A DNA stretch of 50,966 nucleotides from Nucisporomicrobium flavum (GCF_016464385.1 NZ_JADMLH010000033.1:1-50966), one strand, 5' to 3'. Numbered from the stretch's first letter, positions 31,933 through 40,983 are shown. Notes: generated from the sequence alone by a model not told the origin. Numbers and translations are program-made.

Positions 31933-33504
31933 TCAGTCAGCCAGCGCCGGCCGCGCGCGGAAGGATGTTTCCGCCCGGAAGGCGGCGCTGCCTTTCTGCT
32001 GGTCCACCCACAGTTCGAGGCCGCGCCGGTGGAGGAACCAGCCCGGGTAGTTGGCCGATTCCAGGGCGATCGTGCCCTGCTGCGGGCGGCTCCGGGCGCA
32101 GAAGGTCGCATCGCCGCGGAACAGGTCGGTCTCCTGATCGCCGTCCAGCCGCAGGCGCCACGACGCGTGCCGCAGGTAGCGGCCGTCCCGGGCGCGGAAC
32201 GAGAAGCACGTGCGGTCCGCCAGGCCTTCGACCGTCGTGAAAGTGGCCTGGTGCCGCGCCGTGGCGCCGTCGGCCGGGGCGAGGACGCCGAGGTCGCCGG
32301 TGGTCGTGACGAACAGCCCGGGACGGTCCGCGGACTCGAGGGACAGGGACCGTCCGGCGACCGGCAGGCTGGGACCGGTGGCCGATGGCCGGCCCGCTGC
32401 CGGCCGGCCGGACGACGGACGCGGGCGGGGTGCTGCCGGCGTCGCGGAGGCCGGCGCGGGCGTCGGGGAGGGCGCCGCGGAGGGCGCCGCGATCACCCGG
32501 GGGGCGCGTGCGGCGGGGTCGGGCAGGGTCGTCACCGTCGCGGCGGCGCCCGCGGCGACGACCCCGGCCGCGATCGTCGCGGCGATGGGGTGTGCCGTCA
32601 CGGCCTGGACGAGCTGGCCGATGAGGCCGGCCTTGACGCCGAGACCGCCCGAGGTGGCCGAGGTCGTGGCCAGCGCCGCCGCCGTGGTGGCCGCCACCCC
32701 GCTCTTGCCGATGACGGTGGCGGCCAGGCCCGCGGGTACGGGCAACAGCGCCAGCCCCGGCAGCAGCCGCTCCACCGGGATCATCGCGTCCGCGGACGTC
32801 CGGCAGGTCTCGCACGACCGGATGTGCCGGGCGAGCCGCTTGCGCCACAACGGGCCGGGGACGCCGTCCCAGTGGTCGATCACCGCGTCGAGCCCGGTGC
32901 AGGCCGGTCCGTTCTCGAGCACGGCGACGATCTCCCGGCCGGCGTCGAGCTGCTGGCGCATCCGCTGCACCCGGACGCCGGCGTGCGCGACGCTGATGCC
33001 GAGTGCGGCCGCCAGGTCGGCGCGGGTGAGTTCGCCGGCGGTCTCCAGCAGCCACAGCGACAGCACCACCCGGTCCTCGGGGTCGAGCCAGTAGCCCGCG
33101 TGCCGGACCTGCTGCCGCTGCGCCGACAGGTCCAGATGCAGCGCGGTGAGGTTCTCGACCTCCGCGCCCGGATCGGGCGTACCGGCCATGACCTCCAGCG
33201 GCGCGCTTCGCCGGGCGGCGGTGTCGCGGCGCTGCAGGTGGGTGCCGATCTCGTGGACGGCGATCGCGGTCAGCCAGCTCCGGAAGCTCTCCGGCCGGCG
33301 GAGGTCGGGCAGCCCGCGCAGGGCCCGGACCATGACGTCCTGGACCACGTCGTCGATGTCATCGATGTCATCGGTGTCCAGCGCCCGCCGGACGACCGTG
33401 TACACCAGCGGCAGGCCGACCGCCACCAGCTCCTCGATGGCCTGCCGGTCACCGGAGCGGGCCGCGCCCACCGTGCCCGTGTCGATCGTGCCCCCAGCTC
33501 TCAT
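31933..33504 (-). CDS. ECF sigma factor fused to zinc-binding anti-sigma motif, membrane helix and AbfB domain
   Basis: 523 residues in one chain. Sigma region 2 spans about 25-95 (DVVQDVMVRALRGLPDLRRPESFRSWL split across it) and region 4 about 140-190 (LTRADLAAALGISVAHAGVRVQR split likewise). A zinc-binding anti-sigma motif HX3CX2C lies at H227-C231-C234. A hydrophobic helix at about 304-324 is followed by a Pro/Ala/Ser linker (330-382). A C-terminal AbfB-like domain (about 385-518) carries two repeats ending YLRHASW and WFLHRRG, the type that binds arabinofuranose. The likely logic is a membrane-tethered sigma factor whose outer domain reads arabinan or arabinoxylan. It resembles ECF groups with carbohydrate-binding C-terminal extensions. 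It faces away from the CE3/GH27 pair and shares the gap with it. Confidence 0.9.
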   Translation of the reverse strand: MRAGGTIDTGTVGAARSGDRQAIEELVAVGLPLVYTVVRRALDTDDIDDIDDVVQDVMVRALRGLPDLRRPESFRSWLTAIAVHEIGTHLQRRDTAARRSAPLEVMAGTPDPGAEVENLTALHLDLSAQRQQVRHAGYWLDPEDRVVLSLWLLETAGELTRADLAAALGISVAHAGVRVQRMRQQLDAGREIVAVLENGPACTGLDAVIDHWDGVPGPLWRKRLARHIRSCETCRTSADAMIPVERLLPGLALLPVPAGLAATVIGKSGVAATTAAALATTSATSGGLGVKAGLIGQLVQAVTAHPIAATIAAGVVAAGAAATVTTLPDPAARAPRVIAAPSAAPSPTPAPASATPAAPRPRPSSGRPAAGRPSATGPSLPVAGRSLSLESADRPGLFVTTTGDLGVLAPADGATARHQATFTTVEGLADRTCFSFRARDGRYLRHASWRLRLDGDQETDLFRGDATFCARSRPQQGTIALESANYPGWFLHRRGLELWVDQQKGSAAFRAETSFRARPALAD

Positions 33505-33787
33505 CCCACATCACCGTCGTCGCACCGGACCGGGGTGTCGCGCCGGTCCAATGTGCTCGACGCCGGGGGCGGCGTCAAGCGGTGGGGCGCCGTTCGCGGT
33601 ACGACCGTCCGGCGGCACGCGACATAACAGAAAACGGGGGGATTCCTGAATCCGTTCCGTACGCGTTGACGCCCTTGAATGCGTTGAAACATTCTGGCAA
33701 TCTCACAATGCGTGTTGTTACCGTTCTCAATTCGAGCGCGACGTGGCGCCGCTCCGTCTTTTCCGGCCCCCCGAAGGAGAAGCTGAC
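33505..33787. promoter_or_regulatory. divergent regulatory region, sigma factor / CE3-GH27 pair
   Basis: This 283-base gap should hold promoters for both sides. Visible symmetric elements are GGATTC-CT-GAATCC (33640-33653) and GAATG/CATTC arms (33677-33681, 33690-33694). The segment 33620-33740 is AT-richer than its surroundings. No clear vegetative promoter was found, which leaves room for recognition by an ECF factor, but no -35/-10 of that type could be fixed either. Confidence 0.4.
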
Positions 33788-34888
33788 ATGCACCGAAGGA
33801 AACGATGGCTCGCCGGAGCCGTGCTGGCCGCCATGGTCACCGCCGCCGGCCTGGCGGCGAACCCCGGCGCCGCCGCCGCGGAGTCCAACGGAGGCGTCCG
33901 GGTGATGCCGCTGGGCGACTCGATCACCGAGGGGACGCAGGTTCCCGGCGGCTACCGCATCGGCCTCTGGCAGCGCCTCGCCGGCGCCGGTTACCGGGTC
34001 GACTTCGTCGGGTCGCAGTACAACGGTCCCGCGTCCCTCGGCGATCACGACCACGAGGGCCATCCCGGGTGGCGGATCGACCAGATCGACGCGAACATCG
34101 GCGGCTGGCTGGGCTCGACGAACCCGCGAACCGTCCTGCTGCACATCGGCACCAATGACATCCTGCAGAACTACAACGTCTCGGGCGCCCCGGGCCGGCT
34201 GTCCACGCTGATCGACCACATCACCGCCGCCGCGCCCTCGGCGGACGTGTTCGTCGCGACGATCATCCCGCTCAGCAACGCGGGCCAGGAGTCAGCCGCC
34301 CGTACGTTCAACGCCGCAGTACCGGGCATCGTGCAGAACAAGGCCAACGCCGGCAAGCACGTCCATCTCGTCGACATGCACGCCGCCCTCACCACCGCCG
34401 ACCTCATCGACGGCATCCACCCCACCGCGGGCGGCTACGACAAGATGGCCGCCGCCTGGTACGCGGCCCTGCGCTCCGTACCGGGCACGATCGGCGACCC
34501 GGCCACCACCACCGGATCCGCGCTGGTCGGCGCGGCCTCCGGGCGCTGCCTCGACGTGCCCGGCAGCAGCACCACCAACGGCGTCCAGCCGATCATCTGG
34601 GACTGCAGCGGGGCGGCGAACCAGCGCTGGACGGTGGACGGGCAGACCCTGCGGTCGCTCGGCAAGTGTCTCGACTCGCCGACCGGCGCGACGTCCGGCG
34701 CCAAGGCGCAGCTGTGGGACTGCCACAGCGGCACGAACCAGCGCTGGACGATCAACTCCGACGGCACCATCCGCAACCAGCAGTCCGGCCTGTGCCTCGA
34801 CGTCACAGGCGGCGGCACGGCCAACGGCACCACCGTCGTGCTGTCGTCCTGCACCGCCTCCGCGAACCAGCGCTGGACCAGGAGATGA
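33788..34888 (+). CDS. secreted CE3-like SGNH esterase with ricin-type (CBM13) lectin domain
   Basis: 366 residues: Sec signal (about 1-31, ending AAAA), then an SGNH esterase with VMPLGDSITEG (nucleophile Ser near 45), DHDHEGHPGW, HIGTNDILQNYN and DGIHPTAGGY (catalytic Asp/His). The DFVGS and HEGHPGW segments match carbohydrate esterase family 3, whose known members are acetyl xylan esterases. Residues about 245-366 form a CBM13 lectin with three RCLDV/NQRW repeats. GGAG precedes the ATG at 33788 by about nine bases. The stop overlaps a start-like ATGA directly before the GH27 gene, so both are coupled. Confidence 0.9.
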   Translation: MHRRKRWLAGAVLAAMVTAAGLAANPGAAAAESNGGVRVMPLGDSITEGTQVPGGYRIGLWQRLAGAGYRVDFVGSQYNGPASLGDHDHEGHPGWRIDQIDANIGGWLGSTNPRTVLLHIGTNDILQNYNVSGAPGRLSTLIDHITAAAPSADVFVATIIPLSNAGQESAARTFNAAVPGIVQNKANAGKHVHLVDMHAALTTADLIDGIHPTAGGYDKMAAAWYAALRSVPGTIGDPATTTGSALVGAASGRCLDVPGSSTTNGVQPIIWDCSGAANQRWTVDGQTLRSLGKCLDSPTGATSGAKAQLWDCHSGTNQRWTINSDGTIRNQQSGLCLDVTGGGTANGTTVVLSSCTASANQRWTRR

Positions 34889-34890
34889 CC

Positions 34891-36525
34891 ATGAAACGTC
34901 TGAAGACGACGCTCGCCGCGGGGCTGCTCCTGCTGTCCGGCGCCGTGACCGCCGTCCTCGCCCCGTCCCCCGCGCAGGCGCTGGACAACGGCGTGGCGCG
35001 TACCCCGCCGATGGGCTGGAACAGCTGGAACACCTTCGGCTGCAGCATCAACGAGACGCTGATCCGGCAGATGGCGGACGCGATCGTCAGCTCCGGCATG
35101 CGCGACCGCGGCTACCAGTACGTCGTGGTCGACGACTGCTGGTTCAACCCGAACCGCGACGGGTCCGGGAACCTGCAGGGCGACCCGAGCCGGTTCCCGA
35201 GCGGGATGAAGGCGCTGGGTGACTACCTGCACGGCAAGGGGCTGAAGTTCGGCATCTACCAGGTGCCCGTCAACAAGACGTGCGCCCAGTACTTCGGCAG
35301 CTATCCGGGCGCGACCGGTAGCCAGGGCCACGAGGCGCAGGACGCGCGGCAGTTCGCTGCCTGGGGCGTCGACTACCTGAAGTACGACTGGTGCTCCCCC
35401 AACGGGTCGATCAACGACCAGGTCACGACGTTCGCGAAGATGCGCGACGCGCTGGCCGCCACGGGCCGGCCGATCGTCTACAGCATCAATCCCAACAGCA
35501 TCCACGCCAAGACGGGCCCGCAGCGCAACTGGGGCGACGTCGCGAACATGTGGCGGACGACCGAGGACATCACCAACGCCTGGGACACCGGGCAGACCAA
35601 CGGGTACCCGATGGGCATCCAGAACATCGTCAACGTCACCGTGCCGCTGGCCGGGTACGCCCGGCCCGGCGGGTTCAACGACCCCGACATGATGGAGGTC
35701 GGCCGCGGCGGTATGAGCGACACCGAACAGCGCAGCCACTTCGCGCTGTGGGCCGTGATGGCCTCGCCGCTGATCGCCGGCAACGACATCCGGTCGATGA
35801 CGACCGCCACCCGGACGATCCTCGAGAACGAGAACCTCATCGCGATCAACCAGGACTCGCTCGGGTTGCAGGCGACCCAGGTCAGCAACGACGGCACCCG
35901 CCGCGTGCTGGCGAAGCGGCTCGCGAACGGCGACGTCGCGGTCGCCCTGTTCAACCAGGGCAGCGGCACCACCACCGTCTCGACCACCGCGGCGGCCGTG
36001 GGCAAGTCGGGCAGCTCGTTCACCCTGACCGACGCCTGGAGCGGCGCGACCAGCACGAGCACCGGCACCATCAGCGCGTCCGTACCGGGACACGGCACGG
36101 TGGTGTACCGGGTCAGCGGCGGCGGCACCACCACCCCGCCCACCAGCAGCACGACGACGCTCGTGAGCGCCGCGTCCGGGCGCTGCCTCGACGTGCCGAA
36201 CAGCGCGACCACCAACGGCACCCAGCCGGTCATCTGGGACTGCAACGGCGGCACCAACCAGCGCTGGACCCAGAGCGGCCAGACCCTCCAGGCCCTCGGC
36301 AGGTGCCTGGACACCCCGGCCAACGCCGCCCCGGGTACGAAGGTCCAGCTGTGGGACTGCAACGGCGGCACCAATCAGCAGTGGACAATCGGCAGCGACG
36401 GCACGATCCGCGGCGTAGCCTCCGGGCTGTGCCTCGACGTGGACCACAACCTGACCGCGAACGGCACCGTCGTGCTGCTGTGGACCTGCACGGCGGCCGC
36501 GAACCAGCGATGGTCCCGCGTCTGA
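34891..36525 (+). CDS. secreted GH27 alpha-galactosidase with CBM13
   Basis: 544 residues: Sec signal (about 1-30, ending AQA), GH27 barrel from LDNGVARTPPMGWNSWNTF. The nucleophile is D166 in YLKYDWC and the acid/base Asp lies in GGFNDPDMMEVG (about 261-271). A beta-sandwich follows, then a threonine-rich linker (near 420) and a CBM13 with three RCLD/NQRW repeats. It should strip alpha-1,6-galactose from galactomannan or raffinose-type sugars outside the cell. ATG at 34891 has AGGAG six bases ahead; an ATG at 34885 overlaps the upstream stop. The paired CBM13 domains here and in the CE3-like enzyme are alike, consistent with a joint substrate. Confidence 0.95.
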   Translation: MKRLKTTLAAGLLLLSGAVTAVLAPSPAQALDNGVARTPPMGWNSWNTFGCSINETLIRQMADAIVSSGMRDRGYQYVVVDDCWFNPNRDGSGNLQGDPSRFPSGMKALGDYLHGKGLKFGIYQVPVNKTCAQYFGSYPGATGSQGHEAQDARQFAAWGVDYLKYDWCSPNGSINDQVTTFAKMRDALAATGRPIVYSINPNSIHAKTGPQRNWGDVANMWRTTEDITNAWDTGQTNGYPMGIQNIVNVTVPLAGYARPGGFNDPDMMEVGRGGMSDTEQRSHFALWAVMASPLIAGNDIRSMTTATRTILENENLIAINQDSLGLQATQVSNDGTRRVLAKRLANGDVAVALFNQGSGTTTVSTTAAAVGKSGSSFTLTDAWSGATSTSTGTISASVPGHGTVVYRVSGGGTTTPPTSSTTTLVSAASGRCLDVPNSATTNGTQPVIWDCNGGTNQRWTQSGQTLQALGRCLDTPANAAPGTKVQLWDCNGGTNQQWTIGSDGTIRGVASGLCLDVDHNLTANGTVVLLWTCTAAANQRWSRV

Positions 36526-36542
36526 TCACCTGACAAGCTGGA

Positions 36543-36556
36543 GGACCGTACGGTCC
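36543..36556. promoter_or_regulatory. perfect 14-bp palindrome between GH27 and lacI genes
   Basis: GGACCGTACGGTCC is a perfect palindrome without a loop, 17 bases after the GH27 stop and 16 bases before the lacI operator. It could terminate GH27 transcription weakly or be a second protein-binding site for the lacI promoter. Confidence 0.35.
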
Positions 36557-36572
36557 GGCCGCCGACTGGATA

Positions 36573-36594
36573 GAGTGCTTCACGTAAAACTCTT
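36573..36594 (+). promoter_or_regulatory. LacI operator 1, upstream of lacI
   Basis: A 22-bp site with arms GAGTGCTT and AAACTCTT around a six-base centre. It shares AGTGCTT at one end and AAAC-CTT at the other, in the same register, with the site before the downstream operon (37668-37689). Location 32 bases before the lacI start fits autorepression. Confidence 0.65.
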
Positions 36595-36625
36595 CAACGG
36601 CCGGCGGCCGGAACCGAGCGAGGCG

Positions 36626-37621
36626 ATGTCGACGGCGGGGCACCGAGTCACGATCTACGAGGTCGCGGACCGTGCGGGGGTCAGCATCTCGACGGTGTCC
36701 AACGTCCTGAACAAGCCCGACCGGGTCAGCCCCGCGACCCGCGCGCGGGTCCTCGCCGCGGCCGACGATCTCGGGTTCGTGCCCAAGGTGCAGGCGGTCA
36801 GCCTGGCCCGCCGCGGCACCGGCCGGATCGGCGTCATGGCCCCGTTCACCGCCTACGGGTCGTACCTGCGCCGGTTGGCCGGGATCCTGTCGGCCGCCAC
36901 GGAACTGGAGCTCGACGTCGTGGTGTTCGACCACGAGTCGGCGGCGCTGGCTTCGTCCCCGGTGCTGGCCAGCATGCCCATCCACGGCCGGCTGGACGGG
37001 CTGATCGTGATGGGGCTGCCGATCGAGGACGCCATCGCCGGGCGGCTGCGCGAGCGGAGCCTGCCGACCGTCGCGGTCGACGCCGACAGCACCCTGTTCA
37101 GCCGCGTCGTCATCGACGACACCGAGGGCGGCCGCCTGGCCGCCCAGCACCTGCGCGACCGCGGGCACCGCCGCGTCGGGTATCTGCTCGAGCGACAGGT
37201 CTCGGACTACGAGTCCCAGGCGATCAAGCGGTTGTCCGGGTTTCGGGGGGTGATGGCGGAGGCCGGTGCCGAGGTCGCCGTCGCGACCAGCGACAACTCC
37301 GTGGACGCGGCACGGCGGGCGGCTGCGGCGCTCCTCGACGCCGCCGACCGGCCGAGCGCGATCATGGCGCACCACGACGTGCTCGCCGTCGGTGTGCTCC
37401 TCGCCGCCCGCGACCGGGGCCTGCGGGTCCCCGCCGACGTGGCCGTCATGGGGTTCGACGACGGCGAAGCCGCGACGGCGGCGGATCTGACCACGGTGCG
37501 GCAGCCGTTCGAGGAGTCCGGCAGCGCGGCCCTCACCGTGCTGCTCGGCCACATCGACGGCTCGGATCTGCGGTCCACGACGGTGCTGGACGTGCGCCTC
37601 GTGGAGCGGTCCACGACCTGA
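36626..37621 (+). CDS. LacI-family transcriptional repressor
   Basis: 331 residues: LacI helix-turn-helix at about 8-55 (VTIYEVADRAGVSISTVSNV, LNKPDRVSPATRARVL) and a sugar-binding periplasmic-like domain with DGLIVMGLP, VAVDADS, RGHRRVGYL, AIMAHHDVLAVGVL and GFDDGEAATA. ATG at 36626 is used because it starts just before the conserved part; a start at 36575 would lie inside the operator. It precedes the operon that carries the matching operator and should repress it until an inducer sugar binds. Confidence 0.94.
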   Translation: MSTAGHRVTIYEVADRAGVSISTVSNVLNKPDRVSPATRARVLAAADDLGFVPKVQAVSLARRGTGRIGVMAPFTAYGSYLRRLAGILSAATELELDVVVFDHESAALASSPVLASMPIHGRLDGLIVMGLPIEDAIAGRLRERSLPTVAVDADSTLFSRVVIDDTEGGRLAAQHLRDRGHRRVGYLLERQVSDYESQAIKRLSGFRGVMAEAGAEVAVATSDNSVDAARRAAAALLDAADRPSAIMAHHDVLAVGVLLAARDRGLRVPADVAVMGFDDGEAATAADLTTVRQPFEESGSAALTVLLGHIDGSDLRSTTVLDVRLVERSTT

Positions 37622-37667
37622 CCCTCGGCCAAGCAAGCCCTGCTCAGCACCGCTGTACGCACAATAA

Positions 37668-37689
37668 AAGTGCTTTAATGGAAACACTT
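37668..37689 (+). promoter_or_regulatory. LacI operator 2, upstream of the esterase-importer-phosphorylase operon
   Basis: A 22-bp near-palindrome with arms AAGTGCTT and AAACACTT (seven of eight symmetric) around TAATGG. It matches operator 1. TTGACA (37688-37693) overlaps its right end and may be the promoter -35; no convincing -10 stands 17 bases on. It lies 55 bases before the first operon start. Confidence 0.7.
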
Positions 37690-37744
37690 GACACTCCTCC
37701 CGCCATGAGGTTTCGTGCTTGTAACACGAGCCCGGGAGGTGGCC

Positions 37745-38698
37745 ATGGGACTGGACGAGGCAGTGCGGACGTTCCTGGCCACGAAGCCGGACTCCGGCGA
37801 TCCGGACGCTCCGCTCGAGCAGCGGCGGACGGTCATCCGGGCCGGAACCGACAGCCTGTTCGCGATGTTCGGCCGGCCGGTGCCCCCGGCCCACCGGGAG
37901 CACGACGTCGAGATTCCCGTACCCGGCGGCCGGATCAGGATCCGCGTCTACCGCCCGGGCGACGAGCCCGGCCTGCCGATGCACGTTTTCCTGCACGGCG
38001 GCGGCTTCTGGCTCGGTTCCATCGACGAACACGTCAACGAGGCGGCGTGCCGCAGCCGGTGCGCCGGAGCCGGCTGTGTGGTGGTGGCGGTGGACTACCG
38101 GCTGTCCCCCGAGCACGCCTTCCCGACGCCCCTCGAGGACTGCTACGCAGGTTTGCGGTGGGCCGTCGACCATGCCACCGAGCTCGGCGGCGATCCCGCG
38201 AACATCTCCGTAGGCGGGATCTCGGCGGGCGCCACCCTCGCCGCAGCCGTCGCGCTCCTGGCGCGGAAACGCGGCGGGCCACGGCTGCGGCTGCAACTGC
38301 TCGAGGTGCCACCGCTCGATTTGACCCTCGACGGGATGCGCGAGTCCGGCTTGGGGGACGGCTTCGGCATCACGCTCGCCGAGATGGCGCTCTGCCGGGA
38401 CCTCTACCTGCCGTCCGCCGACGAAGCGCGCAACCCTCTCGCGTCACCGCTGTACGCCGAGGATCTGGCCGGGCTGCCGCCAGCCCGCATCATGACCGCC
38501 CAGTTCGACCCCCTGCGCCGCGACGGCGAACGCTACGCGGACCGGCTGCGCGCGGCCGGCGTACCGGTCGTCCACGACTGCTATCCCGGTGCCGTACACG
38601 GTTCGCTCGCCCTGACCGGCACCTGGCCGCCGGCCCGCACCTGGCAGGACGACGTCCTGCGGGGCCTGCGCCAAGCGCACTTCCTGACGCCCGCCTGA
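37745..38698 (+). CDS. alpha/beta hydrolase, hormone-sensitive lipase (HSL/GDXG) type esterase
   Basis: 317 residues, no signal peptide, so cytoplasmic. HGGGFWLG (about 84-91) forms the oxyanion hole, GISAG (158-162) holds the nucleophile S160. AQFDPLRRDG and PGAVHGSL supply the Asp and His of the triad. HSL-type enzymes split short-chain esters. GGGAGGTGG is just before the ATG at 37745. As the first gene behind the LacI operator and ahead of an importer, it probably removes acyl groups from the imported compound (inference). Confidence 0.9.
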   Translation: MGLDEAVRTFLATKPDSGDPDAPLEQRRTVIRAGTDSLFAMFGRPVPPAHREHDVEIPVPGGRIRIRVYRPGDEPGLPMHVFLHGGGFWLGSIDEHVNEAACRSRCAGAGCVVVAVDYRLSPEHAFPTPLEDCYAGLRWAVDHATELGGDPANISVGGISAGATLAAAVALLARKRGGPRLRLQLLEVPPLDLTLDGMRESGLGDGFGITLAEMALCRDLYLPSADEARNPLASPLYAEDLAGLPPARIMTAQFDPLRRDGERYADRLRAAGVPVVHDCYPGAVHGSLALTGTWPPARTWQDDVLRGLRQAHFLTPA

Positions 38699-38725
38699 TC
38701 CATCCATCCCCGTTGGAGGCCCGAC

Positions 38726-40081
38726 ATGGCTCACGGATCCATTCGCCGCCCGCTACGCGCCGCCCTCACCGTCTCCCTGTTCGCCGGCCTCGCCGCCTGC
38801 AGCGCGCCGGGCAGCGACACCCCCTCCGAGGGCGCGAACGCCAGCGCCGCACCGGTCACGGCCGCCACCTGCGGGACGCAGCCGGTCACGCTCCGAGGGT
38901 ATTTCGAGACCGGCTTCCCGCTGCCGAAGAACCTCGCGGACGAGTTCTCCCGTCAGTTCCCGAACGTCAAGTGGGACATCCGGGAGGACCAGTTCGCGGT
39001 CATCACGCAGAACGCGCCGCGGGTGCTGGCCGACGACCCGCCGGACCTGATGCGCCTGCCCCAGGTGTCCGAACTCGTCAAGGACGGCGTGCTGAAGAAC
39101 CTGGACGGGTACGCCCGGGCGTTCGGCTGGGACAAGTGGCCGGCCTCGCAACTCGAGCAGATGCGGGTCTCCCCGACCGGCGCCCGCGGCGACGGCCCGC
39201 TGTGGGCGATGGGCCTCAACTTCAGCATGACCGGGATCTTCTACAACAAGAAGCTCGCCACGCAGATCGGCATGACGAAGCCGCCGACCTCGCTGGCCGA
39301 GCTCGACGCCGTGCTGCAGAAGGCGAAGGACGCCGGGCTCACCCCGATCAACCAGTTCAACGGCGGTGCCACCGGCGGCCTGGCGTTCCCGCTGCAGAAC
39401 CTGATGTCGGCGTACGGCGAGCCCGGCGCGATCAACGACTGGATCTTCCAGAAGCCCGGAGCGTCCATCGACACCCCGGCGAACCTGCAGGCCGCCCAGC
39501 ACCTCGAGAGGTGGATCAAGGCGGGCTACTTCGCGTCGGACATCAACTCGCAGGACTACGCGACGATGATGAGCCGGTTCATCGGCGGCAAGAACCTGTT
39601 CATCTTCGACGGCGACTGGGAGTCGGGGAACCTCGACAAGCAGATGGCCGGCAACGTCGGCTTCTTCCTCATGCCGTCGGCGCAGGCGGGCGGCAAGCAG
39701 GCCGCGATGTCGGCGCCGCTGACGTACGGCATCAGCAGCAAGGCGAAGAACGCCGACTGCGCGGCGTTCTTCCTCAACTGGGTGGCGACGAACCAGCAGG
39801 CGCGTGACATCGCCGTCAAGGTCGGCGGCTCGCACCCGATGGGCCCGTCGGACGCGTACATGCCGCCCGTCGCGGAGAACACCGTCACGGCCGCGACCCT
39901 GGCCGCCGGCGCGACCATCGGCAAGGACAACGGCGCGATGGACTTCATCGCCAATGCCACCGGCGCGATCTACGCGAAGAGCTGGACGCCCCAGCTGCAG
40001 AAGCTGGTGGCGGGCCAGCAGACCCCGGACGGCCTGCTGAAGTCCGTGCAGAAGGACTACGAGAGCCAGGTCAAGGACTGA
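38726..40081 (+). CDS. ABC sugar transporter, solute-binding lipoprotein
   Basis: 451-residue family 1 binding protein. The signal has a lipobox LAAC with the lipidated cysteine at 25, after RRPLRAALTVSLFAG. Mature fold marks are FPNVKWDIREDQFA, PPDLMRLPQVSEL, FYNKKLATQIGM, GKNLFIFDGDWESG and the late TPDGLLKSVQKDYESQ. Its stop overlaps the first permease start (TGATG). Context suggests a glucoside cargo, because a GH13 phosphorylase follows in the same operon. Confidence 0.94.
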   Translation: MAHGSIRRPLRAALTVSLFAGLAACSAPGSDTPSEGANASAAPVTAATCGTQPVTLRGYFETGFPLPKNLADEFSRQFPNVKWDIREDQFAVITQNAPRVLADDPPDLMRLPQVSELVKDGVLKNLDGYARAFGWDKWPASQLEQMRVSPTGARGDGPLWAMGLNFSMTGIFYNKKLATQIGMTKPPTSLAELDAVLQKAKDAGLTPINQFNGGATGGLAFPLQNLMSAYGEPGAINDWIFQKPGASIDTPANLQAAQHLERWIKAGYFASDINSQDYATMMSRFIGGKNLFIFDGDWESGNLDKQMAGNVGFFLMPSAQAGGKQAAMSAPLTYGISSKAKNADCAAFFLNWVATNQQARDIAVKVGGSHPMGPSDAYMPPVAENTVTAATLAAGATIGKDNGAMDFIANATGAIYAKSWTPQLQKLVAGQQTPDGLLKSVQKDYESQVKD

Positions 40082-40983
40082 TGCCGGCACCGATCGCGGG
40101 GCGGCGTACGCGCCGCCCCCGAGCCGGCTGGCTGGGCTGGCTGTTCGCGGCGCCGGCCGTGATCATGTACGCGACGTTCGTGCTGCGCCCCCTGTCGCTG
40201 ACCGTCCAGTACTCGCTGTACGACTGGAACGGCATCGGACCCTCGAGGTGGGTGGGCCTGGACAACTACCGCCGCCTGCTGACCGACTCCGAGCTGTTCT
40301 CGTCGATCCTGCACGCGTTCGAGCTGATCCTGTTCTTCAGCCTGATCCCGGTGCTGCTCGGCCTGTTCGTCGCGGCCACCATCCGCGGCATCGCGCAGAG
40401 CCGGCTCGCGACGGTGGCCCGTACGGTGCTGTTCCTGCCCCAGGTCATCCCGCTCGTCGCCGCCGGCATCATGTGGAGCTGGCTGCTCTCCTCGACCGGC
40501 GTGGTCAACGAGGTGCTGTCGGCCGTCGGGCTCGGTGGCCTGACCCGCGCGTGGCTCGGCGACCTGGGCACCGCGCTGCCCGCGGTCGGCGTCATCGGCG
40601 CCTGGGTTCTCGTCGGGCTGTGCACGCTGCTGCTGCTCGCCGGCATGAGCAAGATCGACCCGGGGCTGTACGAGGCCGCCCGGCTCGACGGCGCCGGCCC
40701 GGTCCGGGAGTTCTTCTCGATCACGCTACCGAGCCTGCGCCAGGAGATCGGCGTGTGTGTCACCGTGACGGTGATCGCCGCGCTGGCCAGCTTCGACATC
40801 GTCTACATCGCCACCCAGGGCGGTCCCGGCAACGCGACCATGGTGCCCGGCCTGGAGATCTACTACCTCGCCTTCTCGGAGCGGGAGATCGGCATGGCCT
40901 CGGCCCTCGCGGTCGCCCTGGTCGTGCTCGTCCTCGCGTGCGTCCTGCCCCTGCAGCGCCTCACCCGGGACGGCTCGCGATGA
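40081..40983 (+). CDS. ABC sugar transporter permease (MalF/UgpA type)
   Basis: 300 residues with six membrane helices and the EAA loop YEAARLDGAGPVREFFSITL (about 196-215). The start overlaps the binding-protein stop by one base and its stop overlaps the next start (ATGA), so translation is coupled. No ATPase gene lies in the operon; a shared MsiK-like ATPase would complete the importer. Confidence 0.95.
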   Translation: MPAPIAGRRTRRPRAGWLGWLFAAPAVIMYATFVLRPLSLTVQYSLYDWNGIGPSRWVGLDNYRRLLTDSELFSSILHAFELILFFSLIPVLLGLFVAATIRGIAQSRLATVARTVLFLPQVIPLVAAGIMWSWLLSSTGVVNEVLSAVGLGGLTRAWLGDLGTALPAVGVIGAWVLVGLCTLLLLAGMSKIDPGLYEAARLDGAGPVREFFSITLPSLRQEIGVCVTVTVIAALASFDIVYIATQGGPGNATMVPGLEIYYLAFSEREIGMASALAVALVVLVLACVLPLQRLTRDGSR

